Source: Candidatus Gagatemarchaeum stordalenia
Lineage (GTDB): Archaea > Thermoproteota > Nitrososphaeria > Nitrososphaerales > Gagatemarchaeaceae
Length of the DNA: 64,000 bases
Reading direction: 5' to 3'
Assembly: GCA_003164815.1 (NCBI GenBank)
Contig: PLUF01000051.1
Coordinates: 18,533-82,532 of the forward strand
Shown: positions 16,336 to 24,352 of the stretch, piece after piece
Numbering within the stretch: position 1 is the first letter of the stretch
Layout of the letters: every line of letters begins with the position of its first letter
Translations under genes and position numbers: made by a program
Notes under the pieces: generated by a model
What the model saw: only the letters and a program-made list of their open reading frames with translations
The model's database searches: none
Told to the model about the DNA's origin: nothing

Positions 16336-17789
16336 CCCTTGATGTTGCCGATAGGCCTCAGGGCAGCTACCTTCAGGGATATCCCGGCCGTGTGCATAGT
16401 CTCCACGACCTCCGAGATGTCCTTGTAGGCAATGCCAGCCTCCTCGGCGAGGCCGTCGTAGGTCGCGGCCTTCACGTAGATCCCCCTCTTCTCCATGCTC
16501 TTCTGGAGGGCCTCGCCGTTCACGTCCCTCCTCGCGGCCGTCCTGGACATGGTCCTCCCCGAGCCGTGGGCCGTAGACCCGAACGTGTCGGCCATGGCCT
16601 TGGCAGTCCCCAGGAGCAGGTAGGACCCGGTCTCCATGGAGCCCCCGATGATGACGGGCTGTCCGATCTGACGATATGGAGCGGGGATGTCCGGGTGGCC
16701 GGGCCCGAAGCTCCTCGTCGCGCCCTTGCGGTGCACGACCAGCTCCCGGGTCGCCCCGTCAAGAGCATGCTTCTCCACCTTGGCGATATTGTGACAGACG
16801 TCGTAGATGATGTGCATGTCCAGCGCCTCTGGGTCTCGGTGGAAGACCTTCTGGAACGCCTCCCTCACCCTGTGGACGATCACCTGGCGGTTCGCGAAGG
16901 CCATGTTCGCCGCGCAGGCCATAGCGCCGTAGTAGTCCTGGCCCTCGTTCGAGGAGAACGGGGCACAGGCGAGCTCCCTGTCCCGCACCTCGATTCCGTA
17001 GCGCTTCATCGCGCCGTCGAAGATCCGCAGATAGTCGGACCCGATCTGGTGCCCGAACCCCCTCGACCCGCAGTGGATCATGATGACGACCTGGTCGTCG
17101 TGGACGAGCCCGAAGTTCTTCCCCATCTTCGCGTCGAAGAACCTGGACGGGTCGACGACCTGAATCTCCAGATAGTGGTTGCCCGAGCCCAGCGTCCCGA
17201 GCTGCTGGATGCCTCGGCTCGAGGCCTGCCGGCTGACCTTCGCCGGGTCTGCGCCCTTGATGAACCCGCCCTCCTCCACCATCTTCGCGTCCTCGTCCCA
17301 GCCGTAGCCGTTCTCGCTGCACCACTTGACCCCCCAGCGCATTACTTCCTCGAAGCCCGGCTGGTTGACCTTCACGAACCCCTTGACGCCCACGCCGGTC
17401 GGGACGAGCTGGAAGAGCAGGTCGATGAGCTCCTTTACCTTCGGCTTGACCTCCTTTAGCCGCAGATTGGTGCGGATGAGGCGCATGCCGCAGTTGATAT
17501 CGAAACCGATCCCTCCGGGCGAGATGACCCCCTTTTCCGGGTCAAACGCCGCGACGCCGCCTATCGGGAACCCGTAGCCCCAGTGGGCGTCGGCCATGGC
17601 ATAGGAGTATCGCTGGATCCCCGGGAGCGAGGCCACGTTGGTCACCTGCTCGATGACGCCCTGGTCCATCCCCTCGAGGAGCTTCTTGGTCGCGTAGATT
17701 CGGGCGGGGACGTTCATCCCTTGCTTGTAGCTCACCGGGATTTCCCAGATGACCTCTGAGACCTGCTTAGTTTGTGGAGGCACTGGCAT
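16332..17789 (-). CDS. rtcB: RNA-splicing ligase RtcB
   Basis: GTP- and Mn-dependent ligase joining a 2',3'-cyclic phosphate or 3'-phosphate end to a 5'-OH. It seals tRNA and other RNA exons after EndA cutting. Metal ligands and motifs are intact: DINCGMRLI, GSGNHYLEIQ, HCGSRGFGHQIG, DVCHNIAK, HRKGATRSFGPGHP. The guanylated His lies in AHGSGR (His408). Length 485 residues, no intein. A GACTTAAACTCC box lies about 43 bases upstream. Archease, its activator, is the next gene upstream on the same strand. It is the expected ligase for the predicted carB intron in this window. Confidence 0.97.
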   Translation of the reverse strand: MPVPPQTKQVSEVIWEIPVSYKQGMNVPARIYATKKLLEGMDQGVIEQVTNVASLPGIQRYSYAMADAHWGYGFPIGGVAAFDPEKGVISPGGIGFDINCGMRLIRTNLRLKEVKPKVKELIDLLFQLVPTGVGVKGFVKVNQPGFEEVMRWGVKWCSENGYGWDEDAKMVEEGGFIKGADPAKVSRQASSRGIQQLGTLGSGNHYLEIQVVDPSRFFDAKMGKNFGLVHDDQVVIMIHCGSRGFGHQIGSDYLRIFDGAMKRYGIEVRDRELACAPFSSNEGQDYYGAMACAANMAFANRQVIVHRVREAFQKVFHRDPEALDMHIIYDVCHNIAKVEKHALDGATRELVVHRKGATRSFGPGHPDIPAPYRQIGQPVIIGGSMETGSYLLLGTAKAMADTFGSTAHGSGRTMSRTAARRDVNGEALQKSMEKRGIYVKAATYDGLAEEAGIAYKDISEVVETMHTAGISLKVAALRPIGNIKG

Positions 17790-17849
17790 CTAAATCGACT
17801 GGGTTCGGTCGCGTCGGCTCCGTAGGGAGTTTAAGTCTTTGTCGGGAGG

Positions 17850-18281
17850 TCAGATATCTAGGACCACGGTGGCCCTCCAGACTCCGCCCTCGTGCTTCAC
17901 TCCGAACATGTGCATCGTCACCGCCTTGACGTCGTTCCGGAGGCGGTGGTTCTCCCTGTCTATGGTGTCGCCCTTCATATCGCAGACCAGGGAGCGCCCG
18001 TCGCGGGAGACGTGCACCTCGAAGCTCTTGAAGAGGAGCGAGTCGACGTCCTTCAGGACTATCAGCTGGGTAAGGAAATCGTACAGGAGCCCGTCGATGT
18101 CGCTGGTCTTCATCTTCAGCCGCTTCTCGACCACGGGTCTCACGCTCCTCCGGTCGACCATCACCTCGGTGAGGGCCTTGGCGCAGGCCTCGAAGAGGCC
18201 GCCGGGCGAGTCGGCCTTTGCGGCGAAGGCCACGTCCGCCAGTGCGATGTCAGGGAGGAAGCGGTAGGCGGGTCTCTTCAA
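17850..18281 (-). CDS. Archease, RtcB cofactor
   Basis: A 143-residue archease that promotes RtcB guanylylation and multiple turnover. It shows the conserved opening YRFLPDIALADVAFAAKADS, the central LLYDFLTQLIVLKDVDSLLF and the C-terminal VTMHMFGVKHEGGVWRATVV ending in LDI, which carry the acidic metal residues. The start is ATG 18281, about 30 bases after CTTTAAAG. It lies upstream of rtcB with about 60 bases between them, as a functional pair. Confidence 0.95.
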   Translation of the reverse strand: MKRPAYRFLPDIALADVAFAAKADSPGGLFEACAKALTEVMVDRRSVRPVVEKRLKMKTSDIDGLLYDFLTQLIVLKDVDSLLFKSFEVHVSRDGRSLVCDMKGDTIDRENHRLRNDVKAVTMHMFGVKHEGGVWRATVVLDI

Positions 18282-18305
18282 GAACGGTGGAGGGCCGGCC
18301 CGGTC

Positions 18306-18315
18306 CCTTTAAAGA
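18306..18315 (-). promoter_or_regulatory. TATA-like promoter of archease
   Basis: CTTTAAAGGG on the minus strand, about 30 bases before the ATG at 18281. The core is palindromic and could also serve the plus-strand lipoate ligase, though that gene has its own AATTCTTTT box closer to its start. Confidence 0.45.
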
Positions 18316-18367
18316 TGCGACGGGCGAGAAATTCTTTTGAGGGCGTCCGCCCCGGGAGGCCACCCTC

Positions 18368-19126
18368 TTGGAGTCGAGGCTAATCCTGGACGGGGCTGAA
18401 GGGACCCAAGCCAACCTCGCTCTCGAGGAGGCCCTGCTCCGGGGGAACGACGGGCTGCTGCTGAGGCTCTGGGGGAACGAGCGGTCCGTAATCATAGGGA
18501 GGGCGCAGCTCGCCCGCTTCGAGACGGACGTGGAGAGGTGCGCAAGGGAGGAGATTCCGATAGTCCGGAGGGTGACCGCGGGCGGGGCGATATACAACGG
18601 CAGCGGGAACATCAACTGGTCCCTCTTCGTCGGGAGGGAGTTCAAGGGCGGCGGGATAAGGTACACCTGGGGGGTCCGCGAGGTCTTCAGGATGGCCGCC
18701 GATGTGGTAGTGGAGGCGGCGGCCGCCTGTGGTGTCAAGACCTGGCTGGACGCGCCGAACAGGATCCTCTCGGCCGAGGGAAAGGTCAGCGGCATGGCCG
18801 CGTACCTTTCCAGGGGAGGGCTGCTCTGCCACGGCACTCTTCTGCTCGACGCGGACCTTGAGGAGGCCGCAGCGCTGACCCAGCCCTCGGGGGTCGAGCT
18901 CGAGAGGAGGTACACCAGGTCCAGGGCGATGAAGGTCGCGAACACTGGTATAGGGTCAGATGCATTTATCGCCTCGATGCGAAGTGTGGTTGAGGGAGAG
19001 ATTGGCGAGGAGATTAAGCCCCAGCAGCCCACCGACTCAGAGCGCCGGATGGCGGAGTCGCTCTTGCCGAAGTACAACGACCCGGTGTGGAACCTGGGCG
19101 ACCCGTTCGAGTGGAAATCAACTTGA
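18368..19126 (+). CDS. Lipoate-protein ligase A family protein
   Basis: A biotin/lipoate-transferase-fold protein of 252 residues, presumed to attach lipoate (or a related acyl group) to lysines of 2-oxoacid dehydrogenase or glycine-cleavage carriers. Motifs are RRVTAGGAIYNGSGNINWSL (lipoyl-AMP site), APNRILSAEGKVSGMAAYLS with the conserved Lys, and LLCHGTLLLDADL. A small C-terminal helical part follows, but archaeal enzymes often need a separate LplB, which is not seen here. TTG start. Its stop overlaps the ilvA start (TTGA). Confidence 0.85.
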   Translation: MESRLILDGAEGTQANLALEEALLRGNDGLLLRLWGNERSVIIGRAQLARFETDVERCAREEIPIVRRVTAGGAIYNGSGNINWSLFVGREFKGGGIRYTWGVREVFRMAADVVVEAAAACGVKTWLDAPNRILSAEGKVSGMAAYLSRGGLLCHGTLLLDADLEEAAALTQPSGVELERRYTRSRAMKVANTGIGSDAFIASMRSVVEGEIGEEIKPQQPTDSERRMAESLLPKYNDPVWNLGDPFEWKST

Positions 19127-20343
19127 GTGAGCAGGAGGTCACGCTGAAGGACGTCGAAGAGGCCGCGAAGGTCCTCGAGGGCGTCACGAGGAGGACCCCT
19201 CTGGATACGTCGCGGACTCTGAGCGAGCTCTCCGGGATGGACCTCTACCTCAAGATGGAGAACCTGCAGCGGACGGGCTCGTTCAAGCTTAGGGGAGCGT
19301 ACAACAAGATCTACTCGCTCTCGGACTCCGAGAGGAGGAAAGGGGTGGTCGCCTCTTCGGCGGGGAACCACGCCCAGGGAGTGGCGCACGCCGCGACGCT
19401 CCTGGACACCAAGTCCACGATCGTCATGCCCGAGAGCGCGTCGCCGGCGAAGATAGACGCGACCAAAGGATACGGGGCGAGGGTGATCCTGCACGGTTCG
19501 ACCTTCGACGAGACCCTGGAGATGGCAAGGAGGATATCCTCGAAGGAGGGGAGCACTTTCGTCCATCCGTTCGACGACCCGAAGGTGATCGCAGGACAGG
19601 GGACGGTGGGTCTGGAGATGCTCGAGGCCCAGCCGGACCTCGGGACGCTCATCGTTCCGGTAGGAGGCGGGGGCCTGATCGCGGGCGTCTCAGTCGCGGC
19701 GAAGGCGATCAACCCGAAGGTGAGGGTCGTCGGGGTGCAATCCCAGGCGTTCCCGGGGATGTACATGGCGTTCAAGACCGCCCGTCTGGTCCCGTTCAAG
19801 GCCGAGGAGACGATCGCGGACGGCATCGCGGTGAAGCACCCGGGGAAGCTCGACTACAAGCTCATCAGGCGGCTCGTCGACGACTTCGTCCTCGTCAGCG
19901 ACACCGAGATAGCCGGCGCCGAGTTCATAATGCTGGAGAGGATGAAGACGGTTGCTGAGCCGGCCGGAGCGGTCGGCGTCGCCGCGTGCCTCGCCGGGCT
20001 GGTCAAGGCGAAGGGAGAGAAGTGCGGGGTCGTGGTCAGCGGAGGGAACATCGACATGTACATCCTCGACCAGATTGTAGCAAAGGGCCTCGAGAGGGCG
20101 CACCGCCTCCTCAGGGTGAGGATCACGCTCTCGGACAAGCCCGGGGCTCTGAGCGACATCCTGGCCGTGGTCGCCCAGGCGAGGGCCAACGTCGTAAGCG
20201 TGGTTCACGAGCGGGTGGGGCGCGACGTTCCGATCGGGAGGGCCGAGGTCACCCTGAACCTCGAGACCCAGAACATGGAGCACACCAAATCACTTGTCTC
20301 GGCGCTGGCGCAGGCGCGCCTGAAGTACAAGCTGATCAGCTAG
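19123..20343 (+). CDS. ilvA: Threonine ammonia-lyase (threonine dehydratase) with ACT domain
   Basis: PLP enzyme turning threonine into 2-oxobutanoate for isoleucine synthesis or threonine breakdown. PLP Lys is in TGSFKLRGAYNK (about residue 55), the phosphate loop is VPVGGGGLIAGVS, and SSAGNHAQGVA is the substrate loop. A C-terminal ACT domain of about 75 residues (RVRITLSDKPGALSDILAVV) suggests amino-acid control of the biodegradative/short-regulatory type. The start is TTG 19123, overlapping the previous stop; an in-frame GTG at 19111 is possible. Confidence 0.93.
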   Translation: MSEQEVTLKDVEEAAKVLEGVTRRTPLDTSRTLSELSGMDLYLKMENLQRTGSFKLRGAYNKIYSLSDSERRKGVVASSAGNHAQGVAHAATLLDTKSTIVMPESASPAKIDATKGYGARVILHGSTFDETLEMARRISSKEGSTFVHPFDDPKVIAGQGTVGLEMLEAQPDLGTLIVPVGGGGLIAGVSVAAKAINPKVRVVGVQSQAFPGMYMAFKTARLVPFKAEETIADGIAVKHPGKLDYKLIRRLVDDFVLVSDTEIAGAEFIMLERMKTVAEPAGAVGVAACLAGLVKAKGEKCGVVVSGGNIDMYILDQIVAKGLERAHRLLRVRITLSDKPGALSDILAVVAQARANVVSVVHERVGRDVPIGRAEVTLNLETQNMEHTKSLVSALAQARLKYKLIS

Positions 20344-21682
20344 CGGGCGGGGCCGGTCCCGCGTCCTTCGAGCGGCGCTTCGTGTAACCGAAGCTCTTGA
20401 GCGAAGCCTCCAGCACGAAGAAGGAGACCAGCATCACCGCGGCCGCCGTTGTGAAGGTCGTCGAGTAGCCCTGGTAGTACGAGATGTACCCCGTGAAGAG
20501 GGAGCCAACAACGGTGCCGAGGGCGCCCAGCGCCGCGTAGCCGCCGAGGACGTTACCCTGTTTCGCCTGGCCGAGGTTCGACATCAGGGTGACCGAGGTC
20601 GCTGAGTTCCAAAATGCGTACACGACGCCGATCATCCCGTAGAAGACCGCGGCCACTAGGAAGAGGGGGGTGCCGCGGAAGACGAGGGCCGAGGCGGCGA
20701 AGACCATGTAGAGCGCCGCTCGGACCAAGACGGCGTAGGAACCGATCCTAACTCCGCCGAATCGGTTTATGATATCGCCCACCCACCGGTAGACCCCCGT
20801 CTGGATGACGATGTTGACCAGGGACACGGCGAAGATTTCACTGTCCACCACCCCTGACTCCGACAGGAAGGGAGTGAACGATGTGTTCAGGAGGGCGCTT
20901 GAGGTGGTGAAGAGGAACATCGAGAGAAAGAGGAGCGCCCGCCCGGTCATGGCTCCGGCCTTCGTGGCGCGGAGGGCCCTCAGGATGCCCTTCGGCGACG
21001 GCGGCGAGAGCACGATGTGTCCCAGGACGAAGGTCATGCTCTGGTATACCCTGGAGAGGTAGCCGGAAGGGTGGAAGGAGAGCTGGGTCGTCTCGAGGGT
21101 GACCGCGGGCTCTGGGATGCGGTAGTACGACAGCACGATACCCACCCCGGTGGCGCCCGCGCAGAAGAGCAGGAACGCCTCGAGCGGGAGCGCGCTGGTC
21201 CAGACGAAGCCGACGGCGAGGCCTATTATCGACCCCGCGCTCGCGACCAGGTTCAGCCTCGAGAAGGAGGAGATCCATTTCTTCTTCTCCGAGGTCTCCA
21301 TGACGAGGAGGTTCGTGGAGGCCGAGTTCGCGCTTATCACGAACCCGAGCGCCGCATAGAGGACGGTCAGCGCCCTGAGGTCCGGGAGCAGGAACATGGC
21401 GACGAAGATCAGCGTGCACCCGACGCAGGTCACGACGAAGAAGAACCTCCTCCTGGCCAGGCGGTCGGTCATCCTTCCCCAGAAGATGGACGAGGGTATG
21501 AGCACGAAGTTGTAGAGGGTCGTCATCAGGGCGACGTCGATGACGGTCCCCCCGAGGCTGAGGATGTACAGCGGGACCATGGTGCTGAAGCCCTGGACTC
21601 CTGCGTTCAGCGGCAGGAGCGTCAGAGCCCAAGAACCTCTGCCAGGTTTCTTCTCGGGGATTCTTGGTTCGGTGCTACTCAT
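20336..21682 (-). CDS. MFS transporter, unknown substrate
   Basis: A 448-residue membrane protein with about 12 hydrophobic helices. MTDRLARRRFFFVV is a motif A-like loop. The order (LLPLNAGVQGFSTMVPLYIL, IGLAVGFVWTSALPLEAFLL, YAALGALGTVVGSLFTGYIS) is that of an archaeal MFS clade often lacking assigned substrates. The ATG is at 21682. It is convergent with ilvA with an eight-base overlap, and lies just downstream of lysK on the same strand, so read-through from the lysine unit is possible. Confidence 0.82.
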   Translation of the reverse strand: MSSTEPRIPEKKPGRGSWALTLLPLNAGVQGFSTMVPLYILSLGGTVIDVALMTTLYNFVLIPSSIFWGRMTDRLARRRFFFVVTCVGCTLIFVAMFLLPDLRALTVLYAALGFVISANSASTNLLVMETSEKKKWISSFSRLNLVASAGSIIGLAVGFVWTSALPLEAFLLFCAGATGVGIVLSYYRIPEPAVTLETTQLSFHPSGYLSRVYQSMTFVLGHIVLSPPSPKGILRALRATKAGAMTGRALLFLSMFLFTTSSALLNTSFTPFLSESGVVDSEIFAVSLVNIVIQTGVYRWVGDIINRFGGVRIGSYAVLVRAALYMVFAASALVFRGTPLFLVAAVFYGMIGVVYAFWNSATSVTLMSNLGQAKQGNVLGGYAALGALGTVVGSLFTGYISYYQGYSTTFTTAAAVMLVSFFVLEASLKSFGYTKRRSKDAGPAPPAS

Positions 21683-21763
21683 CTGGGTGGGACTCTGGGG
21701 GCACGGTGGCCCCGGCCCGGGGCGGCTATCTCCTTTTCTGTGTTTGAGACGGGAGGCGCCTCA

Positions 21764-22849
21764 TCACAGCGTCGCGAACTCGTGGATCACGCCCTTGAGG
21801 ACCTTGATGGAGCTGAGGTAGTCACCGACCTCCACGTACTCCCCCTCGGTGTGCTCGAGCTTCGAGTCACCCGGGCCGTACGTGACGCATGGAATCCCCA
21901 TGAGCTGCGCGAGCGTGTTCATGTCCCCCGTGCCCGTCTTGTGGGTCAGAACCGGCCGGGTCGAGAGGCCCTTGATTATGGAGCGCTGGAAGGCCCTGAC
22001 GACGAGCGAGTCCTTCGGCGCCTCGTACGCCTCGGTGGCCTCCTCGAAACGGAGCCTGAACGCGACGTCCGACCTCGTCCGTGCGTGGTCCTCAAGAACC
22101 CCCGCCAGATCCGATTCGATCGCCGCCGATGTCGCGCCAGGGGGCAACCTCACGTCTAGGGTCACGGTGCAGGACTTCGGGATGACGTTAGAGTAGGAGC
22201 CTCCCCTGATCATCGTTACCGAGACGTTGACCGAGCGATAGTGGTCTTCCCCCACCGCGTTGGACTTCTCGTACTCGCGCATCTTCAGGACGACAGCCAG
22301 AGCCTCGTCGACCGCGCTGGCGTGGGCCCAGGAGGAGGATGCGTGCCCCCCGTGGGTCTTTGCGGTGAGCACCCCCTCCACCCTGCCGCGATACCCGAGC
22401 GCGACGCGGTTCGCCCCACCGGGCTCGCCGAAGACCGCGGCCTCGTAGTCACCCCCGTCTTCGATTAGCGTCTTGACCCCAAGGCTGTCCCCCTCCTCCC
22501 TGGTCACGCATGCCATCGTCACTCGCACGGATGGGTTCTTCGCGGCCGCGGCGGCAGAGATCATGGCGCACATCGGGGACTTGGCGTCGGCGGCCCCTCG
22601 CCCGTAGATTCTGTCGCCTTCCCTCCTGACCCTTATGACGCCCGGCACGGTGTCCATGTGCCCGCAGAACAGCAGGTGCCGCTTCCCGGTCCCCATCTCG
22701 CCAATCGAGTTCCCGGCGCGGTCGGTGCGGACGTTCTTGAATCCCAGCTCCTGCATCCTCGATTGGAGTAGCCGGGAGAGCCTAGATTCATTGTTGGTGG
22801 GAGAGTAGATCCGGAGCGAATCTAGCAGGAGCCGGACCTCGTCCTCCAC
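21764..22849 (-). CDS. lysK: [LysW]-lysine / [LysW]-ornithine hydrolase
   Basis: M20-family metallopeptidase releasing lysine or ornithine from the LysW carrier, the last carrier-bound step. Zinc motifs are LLFCGHMDTVPG, YGRGAADAKSPM and the catalytic ACVTREEGDS. The C-terminal His is in HKTGTGDMN. Length 361 residues is usual. It starts five bases after lysX ends and closes the lysW-lysX-lysK unit. It probably acts on both lysine and ornithine, as only one copy is seen. Confidence 0.93.
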   Translation of the reverse strand: MEDEVRLLLDSLRIYSPTNNESRLSRLLQSRMQELGFKNVRTDRAGNSIGEMGTGKRHLLFCGHMDTVPGVIRVRREGDRIYGRGAADAKSPMCAMISAAAAAKNPSVRVTMACVTREEGDSLGVKTLIEDGGDYEAAVFGEPGGANRVALGYRGRVEGVLTAKTHGGHASSSWAHASAVDEALAVVLKMREYEKSNAVGEDHYRSVNVSVTMIRGGSYSNVIPKSCTVTLDVRLPPGATSAAIESDLAGVLEDHARTRSDVAFRLRFEEATEAYEAPKDSLVVRAFQRSIIKGLSTRPVLTHKTGTGDMNTLAQLMGIPCVTYGPGDSKLEHTEGEYVEVGDYLSSIKVLKGVIHEFATL

Positions 22850-22853
22850 GGGC

Positions 22854-23702
22854 TCATCTCTTCTCCAGGGAGACGAGGTAGTCCACCATCAGGCCCGGGA
22901 TGTCGACTCCGGTCGCTGGAACGGTGTTCTTGAACTCGGTCGTGCTGTTGACCTCGTGGACGACGAGGCCGTCTGGGGACTCCATGAGGTCGACCCCGAC
23001 GATCTCCCCCTCGACGGCCCTCGCGGACCGGAGCGAGAGCTCGTTCAGCTCTGGGGTTATCGGGCAGGGCTCCGCCTTGCCGCCCCTGGCTGTGTTCGTC
23101 CGCCAGTCTGAAGCAGAAAGTCGATAGATCGCGGCCACCGTCTGGTCTCCCACGACGAACGACCTTATGTCCCTGGGCGGGCGCTTGACGAACTCCTGGA
23201 GGTAGTAGACCTGGTACATGGGATACATGTACTCCCTGTCCTCCAGTATCGCGGTGGCGAAGTCGCTGTCCTTGAGAAGGGCGGACAGTCGCCCCCAGCT
23301 CCCGACCACCGGCTTGATTACCGCCGGGTAACCCAGCTCTTCGAGGGACTTGAGCGCCGCCTCCTCGGTGAACGCGACGAACGTCCGGGGCGTGGGAATC
23401 CCGGCGCGCGCTAGAGCGAGGCTCCCGAAGAGCTTGTCGCTCGAGATGTTGGCTGACTGGAAGTTGTTGACCACGCGGTGCCCGAGCGACTCCAGCGTCG
23501 CAGTCGCATGGATATTCCTGTAGTGGCTGACGCACCTCTCCAGGACCAGGTGGTCGGGGATCCCTTTGCTCTTCCCGGTCGCCTCAAGTGTGAGCTCCCT
23601 GGCGTCGACTAGGTTCGCCTGAACGCCCTTCTTCTTGGCGGCGTCAACGATGGCCTTCTCCTCCCATCGTATCAGGTCGTAGAGGAGTGTGAAGGATGCC
23701 AT
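22854..23702 (-). CDS. lysX: LysX-type ligase: LysW to alpha-aminoadipate
   Basis: ATP-grasp ligase joining the C-terminal Glu of LysW to the amino group of alpha-aminoadipate. ATP-grasp features: VIKPVVGSWGRL, VYYLQEFVKRPPRDIRSFVV and VVHEVNSTTEFKN. The tail TEFKNTVPATGVDIPG resembles bacterial LysX as I recall it. That and its place directly behind a lysW favour the lysine branch over the glutamate-using ArgX at 27406-28260. Substrate choice is inference. Confidence 0.8.
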   Translation of the reverse strand: MASFTLLYDLIRWEEKAIVDAAKKKGVQANLVDARELTLEATGKSKGIPDHLVLERCVSHYRNIHATATLESLGHRVVNNFQSANISSDKLFGSLALARAGIPTPRTFVAFTEEAALKSLEELGYPAVIKPVVGSWGRLSALLKDSDFATAILEDREYMYPMYQVYYLQEFVKRPPRDIRSFVVGDQTVAAIYRLSASDWRTNTARGGKAEPCPITPELNELSLRSARAVEGEIVGVDLMESPDGLVVHEVNSTTEFKNTVPATGVDIPGLMVDYLVSLEKR

Positions 23703-23704
23703 TG

Positions 23705-23875
23705 CTACTCTCCCCAGTCCTCTTCCTCGAGCTCGGCCGGGCGGACGGAGAGCGCACCTGACTCCTTGTCCTTGACTACCTCATAGGAGGCGCCGCAGTC
23801 CTTGCAGGACACGACCTCTCCCTGTATGGCGTCCGGCGGAATCGGCAGCGCGGCGTCGCATTCTGGACAGTTCAT
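23705..23875 (-). CDS. lysW: Amino-group carrier protein LysW (first copy)
   Basis: A 56-residue acidic zinc-ribbon carrier that protects amino groups during lysine/arginine synthesis. MNCPECDAALPIPPDAIQGE and VVSCKDCGASYEVV hold the two Cys pairs, and the invariant C-terminal EEDWGE supplies the Glu that is ligated to substrate. It begins the lysW-lysX-lysK unit with a TATA-like CATTAAATAACG about 40 bases upstream. A second LysW lies at 28261-28434 and differs clearly in sequence. Confidence 0.95.
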   Translation of the reverse strand: MNCPECDAALPIPPDAIQGEVVSCKDCGASYEVVKDKESGALSVRPAELEEEDWGE

Positions 23876-23911
23876 GGGATTATCTTCAAACTTCGGCGTG
23901 TCGAGGTTCCA

Positions 23912-23923
23912 CGTTATTTAATG
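23912..23923 (-). promoter_or_regulatory. TATA-like promoter of lysW-lysX-lysK
   Basis: CATTAAATAACG on the minus strand about 40 bases before the lysW ATG at 23875. It suggests the three-gene unit can be transcribed separately from the long arg/lys unit that ends at 23939. Confidence 0.5.
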
Positions 23924-23938
23924 ATATTCGTCGGAAAA

Positions 23939-24352
23939 TCACCGCAGCGTCCGCAGGACTATCGTCGTGTTCGTGTTGAGGACGCCGCTTATCCTGCGGA
24001 TCTCCTCCACGGACTTGTTAACTTCAGCGATATCAGCACCGCTAATTATCGCCGCGATGTCGAACGGCCCCGTCGTCTCGTAGATCGTCTCCACGCCCTT
24101 GACCGACATAATCTTCCTGCTGACTTCGGACGTCGGGTTAGAGGGACTCACGGAGACGTACGTGATCGCGCTGGTGAGCTTGGGCTCGCTGACCTCGATC
24201 GTGAACTTGGTGATCGTCCCATCCTTCTCGAGGTTCTTGATCCTCCGCCTTACCGCTGCGTCCGAGAGGCCGATCTTCTTGGCTACGTCCACGAACGAGA
24301 CCCGAGAGTCCTTCCGCAGCTGTTCGAGTATCCGCTCGTCGGTCTTATCCAG
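23939..24352 (-). CDS. lysM: Lrp/AsnC-type regulator LysM, CTG start
   Basis: Lrp-type regulator with an N-terminal helix-turn-helix (LDKTDERILEQLRKDSRVSF, VDVAKKIGLSDAAVRRRIKN) and a C-terminal RAM/ACT-like effector domain (AITYVSVSPSNPTSEVSRKI, ETTGPFDIAAIISGAD). Only GTG 24292 is a standard start, and using it would delete helix 1 of the DNA-binding domain. The domain is complete from a CTG at 24352, the only plausible start after the in-frame TGA. It overlaps the lysJ stop by eight bases. In Sulfolobus, LysM controls the lysW operon in response to lysine; the same is likely here. Confidence 0.82.
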   Translation of the reverse strand: MDKTDERILEQLRKDSRVSFVDVAKKIGLSDAAVRRRIKNLEKDGTITKFTIEVSEPKLTSAITYVSVSPSNPTSEVSRKIMSVKGVETIYETTGPFDIAAIISGADIAEVNKSVEEIRRISGVLNTNTTIVLRTLR

